Assembly (NCBI GenBank): GCA_017546445.1
Contig: JAFYWX010000038.1
Coordinates: forward strand, 1-62,716
Source of the DNA: Akkermansia sp.
GTDB taxonomy: Bacteria; Verrucomicrobiota; Verrucomicrobiia; Verrucomicrobiales; Akkermansiaceae
DNA: 62,716 nucleotides
Direction: 5' to 3'
A model generated the notes under the pieces. That model ran no database searches. It was given only the letters and a program-made list of their open reading frames with translations, and had not been told where the DNA came from. A program made the translations under genes and the position numbers. Below are positions 43,091-51,095 of this stretch, piece by piece. Position 1 is the first letter of the stretch. Every line of letters begins with the position of its first letter.

Positions 43091-43814
43091 TTTGGTGCTT
43101 CCTGCGTATTCGACTGATAATTACTCGCTCTGGCCCCGGCGGCCGGATGAGCTGGAACAGGCGCGCCAGTTGATGCGTGAGCAGAAGGGCGGTGAGGCAG
43201 TGCTCTTGCTGCAGCCGTATGTTGCAGATGATGGGATTGCCGGCAGAGAGGCCCGGCAGATTTGCGGGCGGGTGAACGTGCCGCGGTATTTATCCCGCAT
43301 GCACCCGGGGGCTGTAGTGTACACCGTGCGCAAGGGGGATAACATGGCGCGCATTGCTGCCACGCAGAAATGCCCGCAGGATGTCATCATGATGCTCAAC
43401 GGCATTGTGAAGCCCTCTGCCTTGCAGGTGGGGCAGAAGCTGGTAGTGGTGCCCATGCGCCTGCGTATGGAAATCCGCCCCCTGCAGCGTGAGGTTTCTG
43501 TGTGGGATGGTGAGCAGCTTGTGGCGGATTATCCCCTCCTTGAAATAGACGATATACCGGCAGAACGCCGCAAGACCACTGAAGTGAAGGTGGCTGCCAG
43601 GGAAGGGTACCTGGACGGATTGGCTGTGTCGCTGCGTTCTCCTCATTTCCCGGCGTCTGAGCGTGTTCTGGTCTTATCTAACGGAATGTGCCTCGTTGGC
43701 GGCCAGAACGGGCATTCCGGCATTCGGCTGCGCATGGCTCAGAAAGACCTGAATGAGCTGGCAATGATGCTGGATAGCGGCAATGAAGTGAAGCTTATAT
43801 ACCCGGAGCGCTGA
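43047..43814 (+). CDS. LysM protein with degenerate L,D-transpeptidase domain
   Basis: 255 residues. Signal peptide to about residue 22, then a helical spacer, LysM at 91-136 (VYTVRKGDNMARIAATQKCP, ending QVGQKLVVVP), which binds peptidoglycan. Residues 145-253 follow the YkuD layout (REVSVWDGEQLVADYPL, VLVLSNGMCLVGG, GHSGIRLRMAQKDLNELAMM, SGNEVKLIY), but the catalytic HGCIR motif reads HSGIR and the upstream HG pair is missing. A wall-binding pseudoenzyme is the best reading. It lies 140 nt before ilvB and shares 44 nt with the upstream gene. Confidence 0.75.
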   Translation: MKSIFSIFAVAGLFSLVLPAYSTDNYSLWPRRPDELEQARQLMREQKGGEAVLLLQPYVADDGIAGREARQICGRVNVPRYLSRMHPGAVVYTVRKGDNMARIAATQKCPQDVIMMLNGIVKPSALQVGQKLVVVPMRLRMEIRPLQREVSVWDGEQLVADYPLLEIDDIPAERRKTTEVKVAAREGYLDGLAVSLRSPHFPASERVLVLSNGMCLVGGQNGHSGIRLRMAQKDLNELAMMLDSGNEVKLIYPER

Positions 43815-43917
43815 TGCTGCCGTGTATAAAGCTGTGTATGTAGTGAAAAATATGCTTTCCAAGCCGAATCAGGTTTGATACAATACCTGCCTGATACGGA
43901 GTCATAAAATAAGAACT

Positions 43918-43928
43918 CCCCCCCCCCC
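43918..43928 (+). repeat. Poly-C tract (11 C) upstream of ilvB
   Basis: Eleven consecutive C, 26 nt before the ilvB ATG. Such tracts slip during replication. Whether it lies in the promoter or leader of ilvB is uncertain; a TTGATA box is at 43874-43879. Confidence 0.7.
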
Positions 43929-43954
43929 TGTAACAAACTAACTGAATACATATC

Positions 43955-45808
43955 ATGAACAACGAGTCCACTTGTAAGTCCAAGTCTGAGGGTATAATGA
44001 TGACCGGGGCCGAGGCCCTTGTCCAGAGCCTAGTGCGCGAGGGGGTGGATGTTGTCTTTGCGTATCCGGGTGGCGCCAGCATGCCTATTCACCAGGCTCT
44101 GAGTCATGAGCCCTCCATTCGCACCATTCTGCCGCGTCATGAGCAGGGCGGTGCCTTTGCTGCTGAGGGGTATGGTCGTGTGACTGGCAAGGTTGGTGTC
44201 TGTATGTCGACTTCCGGTCCCGGTGCCACTAACCTGATTACCGGTATCGCAGATGCCATGCTGGACTCCATTCCCATGGTTGCCATTACGGCCCAAGTGG
44301 GCAGCGGCATGATTGGTACCTCCGCTTTCCAGGAGACGGACGTGTTCGGTATGACTGCTCCCATTGTGAAGCATAGTTACCTGGTAACCCAGCTGGAGGA
44401 TATTCCCCGTATCGTTCGCGAGGCTTTCCACGTGGCTCGCACGGGGCGTCCCGGTCCCGTGGTGATTGATATTCCCAAGAATTTCCAGGAGGGTAAGTTC
44501 GTTCCCGATTTTGATGCCCCCATGGACCTGCCCGGCTACCAGCCGGAGATTGAGCTGAACACCGCTGCTCTGGATGAGGTGTTGCCGCTTATTCTTTCCG
44601 CTAAGCGCCCTGCCATTTATGCTGGTGGTGGTATTGTTATTTCTGAGGCTGCCGAGCAGCTGCGCGAGTTCGCAGAGCGTACCCAGATTCCCGTGGCTAC
44701 CACGCTGATGGGTATCGGTGCCATGCCGGAGGATCATCCCCTCTCCGTGCGCTGGCTGGGTATGCATGGTGCCGTGTATGCCAACAACACCGTAAATGAG
44801 GCTGATGTGGTCATTGCCATCGGTGCCCGTTTCGATGACCGCGTCACCGGCGCCGTGCGCACTTTCTGTGAGCATTCCCGTATCATCCACATCGATTATG
44901 ATGCCGCCGAGCTCAATAAGAACAAGAAGGTGGATTTCGCCATCCGTGCAGATGCCGGCGCCGCTCTTGCTTACCTGAACTCCAGGCTGGAGTCCATGGG
45001 CATGGCACCGCGTGAATACGCCGTTTCCAACCGTCCCGAGTGGTTCGGCATCATTGAGGCCTGGAAGAAGCAGTACCCGCTCACCTATGTGAAGAATGAG
45101 CGCGAGATTGCTCCCCAGCAGGCTATCGAGGAGCTGTACAACCAGCTGAAGGATGAGGATGCCATCATCTGCACCGGCGTAGGCCAGCACCAGATGTTTG
45201 CTGCCCAGTTCTACAAGTTCAAGCAGACCCGCCGCCTTTCCACCTCTGGCGGTCTCGGTTCCATGGGCTATGGCCTGCCCGCCGCCATGGGCGCCCATGT
45301 GGCTTACCCGGATAAGCAGGTGGTCAATATCGATGGCGACGGCTCCTTCTTGATGAATGTGCAGGAGCTTGCCACCATCCATGTGGAGAAGATGCCGATT
45401 AAGTGCCTCATCCTGGATAACCAGCACCTTGGCATGGTGGTGCAGTGGGAAGACCTGAAGTATGACTCCAACCGCGCTCAGACCTTCCTGGCTGACCCCG
45501 CTGATGAGTACGACCGCACCCACCGCACAGAGGAAATTCTCTACCCGAACTTCCCGGTGCTTTGCGCTGGCTTCGGTATCAAGTGCGAGCGCGTGGTAGA
45601 CCCCGCAGACCTTCCCGGCGCCATTAAGCGCATGCTGGAGTCCAAGGAAGCATACGTGCTGGACGTAATGGTGCCGTACGATGTGCATGTGCTGCCCATG
45701 ATTCCCGGTGGTATGGGGTATCGTGATGTGCTCCTTGAGCGAATTGCCGGCGATGGCAAGGGCCGCAAGGCCTCGGAGCTCGGCAAGGAGATTCCTTCTG
45801 CTCTGTAA
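43955..45808 (+). CDS. ilvB: Acetolactate synthase, large catalytic subunit
   Basis: 617 residues. A ThDP- and FAD-dependent enzyme that condenses two pyruvates, or pyruvate and 2-ketobutyrate, to start valine/isoleucine synthesis. Motifs: GAEALVQSLVREGVDVVFAYPGGAS, catalytic-Glu region PRHEQGGAFAAEGYGR, GPGATNLITGIADAM, FAD region IGARFDDRVTG and the ThDP motif GDGSFLMNVQELATI. It has a C-terminal extension (DGKGRKASELGKEIPSAL). The small regulatory subunit is not adjacent, which is unusual for ilvB/ilvN. A terminator hairpin follows. Confidence 0.95.
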   Translation: MNNESTCKSKSEGIMMTGAEALVQSLVREGVDVVFAYPGGASMPIHQALSHEPSIRTILPRHEQGGAFAAEGYGRVTGKVGVCMSTSGPGATNLITGIADAMLDSIPMVAITAQVGSGMIGTSAFQETDVFGMTAPIVKHSYLVTQLEDIPRIVREAFHVARTGRPGPVVIDIPKNFQEGKFVPDFDAPMDLPGYQPEIELNTAALDEVLPLILSAKRPAIYAGGGIVISEAAEQLREFAERTQIPVATTLMGIGAMPEDHPLSVRWLGMHGAVYANNTVNEADVVIAIGARFDDRVTGAVRTFCEHSRIIHIDYDAAELNKNKKVDFAIRADAGAALAYLNSRLESMGMAPREYAVSNRPEWFGIIEAWKKQYPLTYVKNEREIAPQQAIEELYNQLKDEDAIICTGVGQHQMFAAQFYKFKQTRRLSTSGGLGSMGYGLPAAMGAHVAYPDKQVVNIDGDGSFLMNVQELATIHVEKMPIKCLILDNQHLGMVVQWEDLKYDSNRAQTFLADPADEYDRTHRTEEILYPNFPVLCAGFGIKCERVVDPADLPGAIKRMLESKEAYVLDVMVPYDVHVLPMIPGGMGYRDVLLERIAGDGKGRKASELGKEIPSAL

Positions 45809-45823
45809 CCGGAGCCGCATTAT

Positions 45824-45858
45824 AGCCGCGTGCTGGTTTATCCGGCATGCGGCTTTTG
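45824..45858 (+). terminator. ilvB terminator
   Basis: AGCCGCGTGC and GCATGCGGCT arms (one mismatch), then TTTTGTC. Confidence 0.7.
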
Positions 45859-45886
45859 TCAGCCCAGTTGAACAACTTGTACCAAT

Positions 45887-47410
45887 ATGCCCAATTCTAT
45901 CGTTAAGAATGTTCTCATAACACTTCTCCTTGTTGTGCTGTGTATTTACATCGGTGCAGAAGTGGCAGAGGATAGAGTAGTTGCCTTGGGGGTTGTCTGT
46001 GTTCTGCTTGGTACAGTGTTCATGATTTGGATTGGTAAGCGTGCCTGGGTATTGATTTACCTGGTTCCGCCGGTCATCTCGCTGTTGCCGTTGCCGGATA
46101 AGTTGAGCTCTGTGCCAGTTATGTTCCTGGTGTCGGCGCTGGTGCTGGTGTACTGGTGTATCATGTGGGGCATGGGGTATGTGCGTCTCAAGTGGCGGAG
46201 CCTGCTGGTATTGGATCTTCTGGTGCTGGTGATGTTTTGCTACATGGTAGCCTCGTATGTACGTAATCCGGTATCTATGGCTATATTCGGTTATGATACC
46301 GAGTACATTGGTGGTAAGGAATATGTGTGGTGTATTGTGGCAACTCTGCATTACCTGACAATCAGCAGCATTCCGTGTGATTATGAACAGCTCCGGAAGG
46401 TTACTCGCTGGGGTGTTCGTGTGAGCGTGGCTGCCTGTTTGCTGGGTATTCTTCTGGCCTTGGCGGGTGTTCGCGGTTCTACGGATATTACTGAGCTGGC
46501 TGATGCTGCGACCGGTACACGCTTTACCATGTTTGTGATGATAGGTACCTATGGTATCTACTGCTTGTACGGGCGTTATCCCATTTTGCAGATTCTGACT
46601 TCGCCTGTTGTTTTGTTCGGCTGTGCGCTATCTTTGTTCGGCGTGGTTCTTTCGGGTGCCCGTGAATATATGATGGGTAAATGCTTCCTGATTGCGACGC
46701 TGGGTATTATTAAGCGAGAACTCTGGTGCCTGACCATAATGGGGGTGACGTGTTATGGTGCATTGTTATATCTGAGCGCGGAGGGTGTGGTAGAAAAGTT
46801 TCCTCACGGTGTGCAGCGCTGTTTTTCGATGCTGCCGGGCGTGGAGATTGACCGAGATATCCGCCAGGGCGCAGAGCACTCCAGTGATTGGCGTGTGGAA
46901 ATGTGGAAATGGGCTCTGGACCCCCGAACCGGCTATATCCACGATTATGTCTGGGGTGACGGCTTCGGGCAGTCTGTTGCATATTTGCGCCGTGAGACCA
47001 CCGCCATGATGCGAGGAACGGTTCGTTATGGTGACCAGGACTTCTTCGCCAGCACTGGCACCTGGCACAGTGGTGTTATTACTACGATTCATCGTCTGGG
47101 GTATGTGGGGCTTGTGTTGGTTGCTCTGGTTTCCCTGGCTGGTACGGTATTCATGTATCGCGCGGCCTTTGCGTGGTATGGTACGAGTCTGTTCCTGCCA
47201 TTTATGTTCTACTCCCTGTCGTTTGCAGAAGATGTGCCGATTTATTTCATTTCGGCAGGTGCGTTGCCATACTTCTTCAAAATGTACCTGGCTCTTTCCT
47301 TCATCAAGCTTTTTTATTGCGTAGGCCGGGAGCACGGGCGTATTGCACCTTGGTTAATGCCGCAGCGTTATGTGCCTCTGGTTATTCGGGAGCACGAATC
47401 ACGCGCTTGA
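45887..47410 (+). CDS. Polymerase-like (Wzy/O-antigen ligase type) membrane protein
   Basis: 507 residues with about eleven or twelve membrane helices and one large extracytoplasmic loop (about 305-385, VEIDRDIRQGAEHSSDWRVEM, RTGYIHDYVWGDGFGQ, SVAYLRRETTAMMRG, TGTWHSGVITTIHRLG). The loop with conserved Arg/His and the helix count match the O-antigen ligase/polymerase fold. It probably polymerises or ligates repeat units in the periplasm for the exopolysaccharide whose Wzc and Wza lie 6-8 kb upstream. No close motif identifies a subfamily. Confidence 0.65.
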   Translation: MPNSIVKNVLITLLLVVLCIYIGAEVAEDRVVALGVVCVLLGTVFMIWIGKRAWVLIYLVPPVISLLPLPDKLSSVPVMFLVSALVLVYWCIMWGMGYVRLKWRSLLVLDLLVLVMFCYMVASYVRNPVSMAIFGYDTEYIGGKEYVWCIVATLHYLTISSIPCDYEQLRKVTRWGVRVSVAACLLGILLALAGVRGSTDITELADAATGTRFTMFVMIGTYGIYCLYGRYPILQILTSPVVLFGCALSLFGVVLSGAREYMMGKCFLIATLGIIKRELWCLTIMGVTCYGALLYLSAEGVVEKFPHGVQRCFSMLPGVEIDRDIRQGAEHSSDWRVEMWKWALDPRTGYIHDYVWGDGFGQSVAYLRRETTAMMRGTVRYGDQDFFASTGTWHSGVITTIHRLGYVGLVLVALVSLAGTVFMYRAAFAWYGTSLFLPFMFYSLSFAEDVPIYFISAGALPYFFKMYLALSFIKLFYCVGREHGRIAPWLMPQRYVPLVIREHESRA

Positions 47411-47434
47411 TAGCGCGCTGAAACCGGGCAACAG

Positions 47435-47467
47435 AAAAGCCGCAGAGTTCGACCTCTCTGCGGCTTT
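47435..47467. terminator. Bidirectional terminator between the polymerase-like gene and rpsO
   Basis: AAAAGCCGCAGAG and CTCTGCGGCTTTT, 13-bp stem, 7-nt loop, A/T runs on both sides. Confidence 0.9.
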
Positions 47468-47516
47468 TCTGTAATTAGCGTGCGGCTTCTTGCGAAGCCC
47501 CTGCGCGCACCGTTGA

Positions 47517-47768
47517 TTAGTGGCGGAGGGAAAGACGCACCAGCAGATCCTTGTACAGATCCGGGTTCGTGCGCTTGGCATAGTCCAGCATCTTACGACG
47601 GCGAGCCACCATCATAAGCAGACCGCGGCGGGAAGCGTGGTCGTGCTTGTTAGCGATGAGGTGCTGGGTAAGGTGGGCGATGCGCTTGGTAAGCACAGCA
47701 ACCTGGAAACCGGTGGAGCCGGTGTCGTTCTCGTTCGTCTTGAAGTCGTTAACGTTGATTTCGCTCAT
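47517..47768 (-). CDS. rpsO: 30S ribosomal protein S15
   Basis: 83 residues from the ATG at 47768. It binds the central domain of 16S rRNA early in assembly. Motifs: NENDTGSTGFQVAVLTKRIAHLTQHL, HDHASRRGLLMMVARRRKMLDYAKR. In-frame codons upstream of the ATG have no family similarity. pnp, the common neighbour, is not present; the convergent gene is a polymerase-like membrane protein. Confidence 0.97.
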   Translation of the reverse strand: MSEINVNDFKTNENDTGSTGFQVAVLTKRIAHLTQHLIANKHDHASRRGLLMMVARRRKMLDYAKRTNPDLYKDLLVRLSLRH

Positions 47769-47923
47769 TTTAGTATCTTGTGTTAGTGGTTGATTTTTCG
47801 TGGCTGCGGCAAATCGACCTACAAGGTGAGTGGATAATAGCACTAATTGCCGCATTTGCAAGCCTAAAAGAGCAAAAATGCGCTGAAAAACAATCGAACA
47901 GCTACCTGTGGCTTATTTTCTGC

Positions 47924-47951
47924 TTGCCACTGCGGGCAACTATGGTAAGCT
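47924..47951 (+). promoter_or_regulatory. Leaderless-type promoter of the NfeD-like gene
   Basis: TTGCCA, 16-nt spacer, TAAGCT, 6 nt to the ATG at 47958. Confidence 0.5.
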
Positions 47952-47957
47952 TGTGCC

Positions 47958-48500
47958 ATGGAACTACTCATGCCCGGATTTGATTCTGCCCGCGCTATTT
48001 TCTGCACCATAGCCTGGGTTGCCACATTGCTGGCCGCACTGGTGTTTGTTATCTCGTTTTTTACAGATTTTGATGATGCCGCTGCAGATGGGGCAGATGT
48101 CGGCATGTTCTCGTTCCGCGCGGTGCTGGGTTTCTTCCTGGGTTTCGGCTGGGGTGGTTATATCTGCCAGCAGCTCACGGGTGAGGTCATGTGGTCCTGC
48201 GGCGTTGGTCTGGGGGCAGGGTTGCTCATGTTCATGCTGGTGGCCATGCTCATCCGCATGATATACGGCCTGCGGTCCGATGGTAATATTGCCCCTGCCA
48301 GCCTGGTTGGGCTTACCGGCACGGTCTATGTAACCATTCCGCCGCAGGGTGAAACCGGCGGCCAGGCGCAGATTGCGCACCCGAACCAGCTTATCACCAT
48401 TGCTGCCGTGCAGCAGGGCAGTGAGCCGCTTCCTGCCGGCACCCGCGTGGTAGTCACCGAATCTGCCGTGGGCGTGGTCACGGTGAAATCCCTTTCCTGA
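47958..48500 (+). CDS. NfeD/YqiJ-like membrane protein, flotillin partner
   Basis: 180 residues. Three or four membrane helices (about 14-35, 52-70, 76-100), then a soluble C-terminal beta-barrel of OB type (LVGLTGTVYVTIPPQGETGG, ITIAAVQQGSEPLPAGTRVV, VGVVTVKSL). This is the layout of YqiJ/YuaF proteins that accompany flotillins in bacterial membrane microdomains. The flotillin gene starts 28 nt downstream, supporting the assignment. Confidence 0.8.
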   Translation: MELLMPGFDSARAIFCTIAWVATLLAALVFVISFFTDFDDAAADGADVGMFSFRAVLGFFLGFGWGGYICQQLTGEVMWSCGVGLGAGLLMFMLVAMLIRMIYGLRSDGNIAPASLVGLTGTVYVTIPPQGETGGQAQIAHPNQLITIAAVQQGSEPLPAGTRVVVTESAVGVVTVKSLS

Positions 48501-48528
48501 ATAAACAACAACCCAAAAACGATACGTT

Positions 48529-50025
48529 ATGATTGAACGCGCAATCCAGATAGCTGAAGCCCCTGTGGCAACAAGCAATATTGTGGCCATCATCATCCTG
48601 GTGGCTTTCCTCCTGGGCACGGTCGTGTGGCTGTTCAGCCGCTACAAGATGTGCCCGTCCGATAAAATTCTCATTGTCTACGGTAATGTGGGCGCCGGGC
48701 GTTCTGCCAAGTGCATTCATGGCGGTGCCACCTTCATCATGCCCGTGGTGCAGAGCTACGCCTTCATGGACCTGAACCCCATCAACATCGACGTGCCGCT
48801 CAAGGGGGCTCTCTCCAGCCAGAATATCCGTGTGGATGTGCCTTCCTCCTTCATTGTGGGTATCAGCACCCAGCCGGAAATCATGCAGAATGCCGCCAGC
48901 CGCCTGCTGGGTCGCACCCGCCAGGATATCCGCGACCTCGCCTCTGAAATCATCATGGGCCAGATGCGCGTGGTCATCGCTTCCCTCACCATCGAGGAAA
49001 TCAACGCCGACCGCGAAAAACTCATCAAGGGTATCACCGGCGGTGTGGATGTGGAGCTGCACAAGGTGGGCCTCTACCTCATCAATGCCAATATCACCGA
49101 TATCCGCGATGCTTCCGGCTATATCGCCGCTCTTGGCCAGGAGGCCGCTGCCCGTGCCATCAATGATGCTATGATTAAGGTGGCCGAGGAAACCCGCCGC
49201 GGCGAAATCGGCAAGGCTGAGGCCCTGCGCGAGCAGACCGTGCAGGTGGCCATGGCCAATGCCGCCGCTGTGGAAGGCAACAACGAAGCCCAGATGAAGG
49301 TGGCCGATTCCAATGCCCGCCTCAAGGTGCGCCAGGCAGAGGCTGCCCGTATTGCCCTGGTGGCCGAGAAGGAACAGGCCGCCCAGGCAGAGGCCGCCGG
49401 CTACATCGCCAACCGTGAGGCCGAAATGAAGCGCGCCGAGCTCGAGCGCGCCACCCAGACCGCCAATGAAATCGTGAAGGCTGAAATCCTGAAGCGCAAG
49501 CAGGAAATCGCCGCAGAAGCCGTGGCCTCCGTCATGGTGAAGGAGCAGCAGGGTAAGGCTGATGCCCTGGTGATTGAGAAGGAAGCTGAAGGTCTTGCCG
49601 CCACCAAGCTGGCAAAGGGTGAGGCAGATGCCCTCCTCCTCAAGAAGAAGGCCGAGGGTGAAGGTCTGGAGCTTGTGGGCCGCGGTAACGCCGCCGCCAT
49701 TCAGGCTGCGCTGGAAGCCAAGGCCACCGGTTTCCGCCAGATTGTGGCCGCCGCCGGCGATGCCCGCGCCGCCTCCGGCCTGCTCGTTACGGAGCAGCTG
49801 CCCACCATCGTGGAAACCCAGGCCAGCGCCATCCGCAACCTCTCCTTCGATAAGGTGGTGGTCATGGGCGGTGGCGACAGCAAGAGCGGCTCTGTGGGCG
49901 GCTTTGTGCAGAACCTGGTCACCGGTACCCTCCCGCTGCATGAACTGGCCCAGAGCGTGGGCGTGCAGCTCCCGGATTACCTGGGCAAGAGCACAGAGAC
50001 CCCCGATGCCACCCCGAAGGCCTGA
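48529..50025 (+). CDS. Flotillin-like (YqiK/FloT) SPFH protein
   Basis: 498 residues. One N-terminal membrane helix (IVAIIILVAFLLGTVVWLF, 18-38), SPFH/band-7 domain about 45-220 (ILIVYGNVGAGRSAKCIHGG, DVPSSFIVGISTQPE, LYLINANITDIRDASGYI), then a long Ala/Glu/Lys coiled coil (220-400) with EAxA repeats, and the flotillin C-terminus (QIVAAAGDARAASGLLVTEQLP). Flotillins assemble rings on the membrane that organise signalling and fluidity. Paired with the NfeD-like gene, which is the usual operon. Confidence 0.93.
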   Translation: MIERAIQIAEAPVATSNIVAIIILVAFLLGTVVWLFSRYKMCPSDKILIVYGNVGAGRSAKCIHGGATFIMPVVQSYAFMDLNPINIDVPLKGALSSQNIRVDVPSSFIVGISTQPEIMQNAASRLLGRTRQDIRDLASEIIMGQMRVVIASLTIEEINADREKLIKGITGGVDVELHKVGLYLINANITDIRDASGYIAALGQEAAARAINDAMIKVAEETRRGEIGKAEALREQTVQVAMANAAAVEGNNEAQMKVADSNARLKVRQAEAARIALVAEKEQAAQAEAAGYIANREAEMKRAELERATQTANEIVKAEILKRKQEIAAEAVASVMVKEQQGKADALVIEKEAEGLAATKLAKGEADALLLKKKAEGEGLELVGRGNAAAIQAALEAKATGFRQIVAAAGDARAASGLLVTEQLPTIVETQASAIRNLSFDKVVVMGGGDSKSGSVGGFVQNLVTGTLPLHELAQSVGVQLPDYLGKSTETPDATPKA

Positions 50026-50044
50026 GCCCCATTCAACCTGTAAT

Positions 50045-50081
50045 AAAAATCCCCTGCGCCGCTGCGGCTCAGGGGATTTTT
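50045..50081. terminator. Bidirectional terminator between flotillin and HAD genes
   Basis: AAAAATCCCCTG and CAGGGGATTTTT arms, 13-nt loop. Confidence 0.85.
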
Positions 50082-50086
50082 ATTCA

Positions 50087-50962
50087 TCAATGTTTAGGCG
50101 CCCGTTGCATAGGTGAGGGTTGAACCCGCTGCGTATGCACAATGGAATCGGCCATGTTGCGCACGGTTTCCTCCAGTATGTTGCAGAGGTGGCTGCCGGC
50201 GCGGAAATCTGCCGGGGCAAAGAAATCCACCCGGTGCTGGGTTGATTTCAGTGCGTAGCACTTCTGGAAACTGCGGCGCGATTCATCATCCGGGTTGTAC
50301 ACGGCCACACTCAGGCCACCCTGCTGGCGCATCACGGTGAAACAGGGCACATCTGTGGGGCCGTCGCCAATATAAATCATGTGCTCAAAGGGAATGGGGC
50401 GCAAATCGCTGTCCATGTGGTCGTTCACATCCTCCATGTAGTTGAGCATCCCCTTGTTGATGCGGAAGAGATACTGCGTCTTGCTGGTGTGGGAAATCAC
50501 CCGCTTCGGGAAGCTGATGCGGCCGTCCTGCTCGCTGAATTCGCAGCCGAATACCTCCCGCATGTAGGGGCGGATGATGGAGCCGTCCAGAATGCTCTTG
50601 ATACCGCTGGAAATGATGTAGAACTCCACCCGCACCCCGGCATACCGGTGTTCCTGGGTCAGTGCCCGTTCCTCGAATTTCTGGAAGAACTCCGGTATGC
50701 CCTTGTAGTAAGTAAGCTTCTTGCCAAGCTCGCGCAGGTGCTCATTGCTCACGCCGTCCAGACTCAGGGTGTCCAGAATCTCCTTCAGGTAGCTCAACTC
50801 GCCATCCCAGCCCTCTTCCTTGCTGCGTTCGTTGCACTTTCGCCAGAATTGCTCGGCGTCGATGCCATATTCCGGAAACAGGGTGTCCTCCTGCATATTG
50901 CGGGGACTCAGGGTCTGGTCAAAGTCGAAAATAAGCGCGATAGTATTCTGCGGAACTGCCAT
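50087..50962 (-). CDS. HAD-superfamily hydrolase
   Basis: 291 residues. HAD motif I is DFDQTL with Asp13 and Asp15; motif II region is [13 protein letters not shown]; motif III/IV is [13 protein letters not shown]. The helical cap (about 25-105) makes it a C1-cap member similar to phosphoserine-phosphatase-like proteins. Substrate unknown. An extra basic stretch precedes a C-terminus rich in Pro/Gln. It is monocistronic with its own promoter. Confidence 0.88.
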   Translation of the reverse strand: MAVPQNTIALIFDFDQTLSPRNMQEDTLFPEYGIDAEQFWRKCNERSKEEGWDGELSYLKEILDTLSLDGVSNEHLRELGKKLTYYKGIPEFFQKFEERALTQEHRYAGVRVEFYIISSGIKSILDGSIIRPYMREVFGCEFSEQDGRISFPKRVISHTSKTQYLFRINKGMLNYMEDVNDHMDSDLRPIPFEHMIYIGDGPTDVPCFTVMRQQGGLSVAVYNPDDESRRSFQKCYALKSTQHRVDFFAPADFRAGSHLCNILEETVRNMADSIVHTQRVQPSPMQRAPKH

Positions 50963-50969
50963 ATACTAC

Positions 50970-50998
50970 CTTATAGCTTGTTCATTGCCTTTCTGCAA
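50970..50998 (-). promoter_or_regulatory. Leaderless-type promoter of the HAD gene
   Basis: Minus strand: TTGCAG, 17-nt spacer, TATAAG, 7 nt to the ATG. Confidence 0.6.
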
Positions 50999-51095
50999 GT
51001 AAAAAGCATCATTATTAAGGGGGATGAGCAGAGTAATCTGGCAGATGACTCAAATAACAGCGGTTCCGCACTTTTGGGAATAATGAACCTCTCCG

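Noticed and set aside
43852..43878. Leader peptide controlling ilvB by attenuation
   Set aside because: The only short frame upstream encodes MLSKPNQV, with no run of Leu, Ile or Val codons, and no terminator/antiterminator pair is evident.
44030..46351. 773-codon minus-strand open frame across ilvB and the following gene
   Set aside because: The plus strand encodes full-length acetolactate synthase with all motifs; the antisense translation is His/Gly-rich with no domain.
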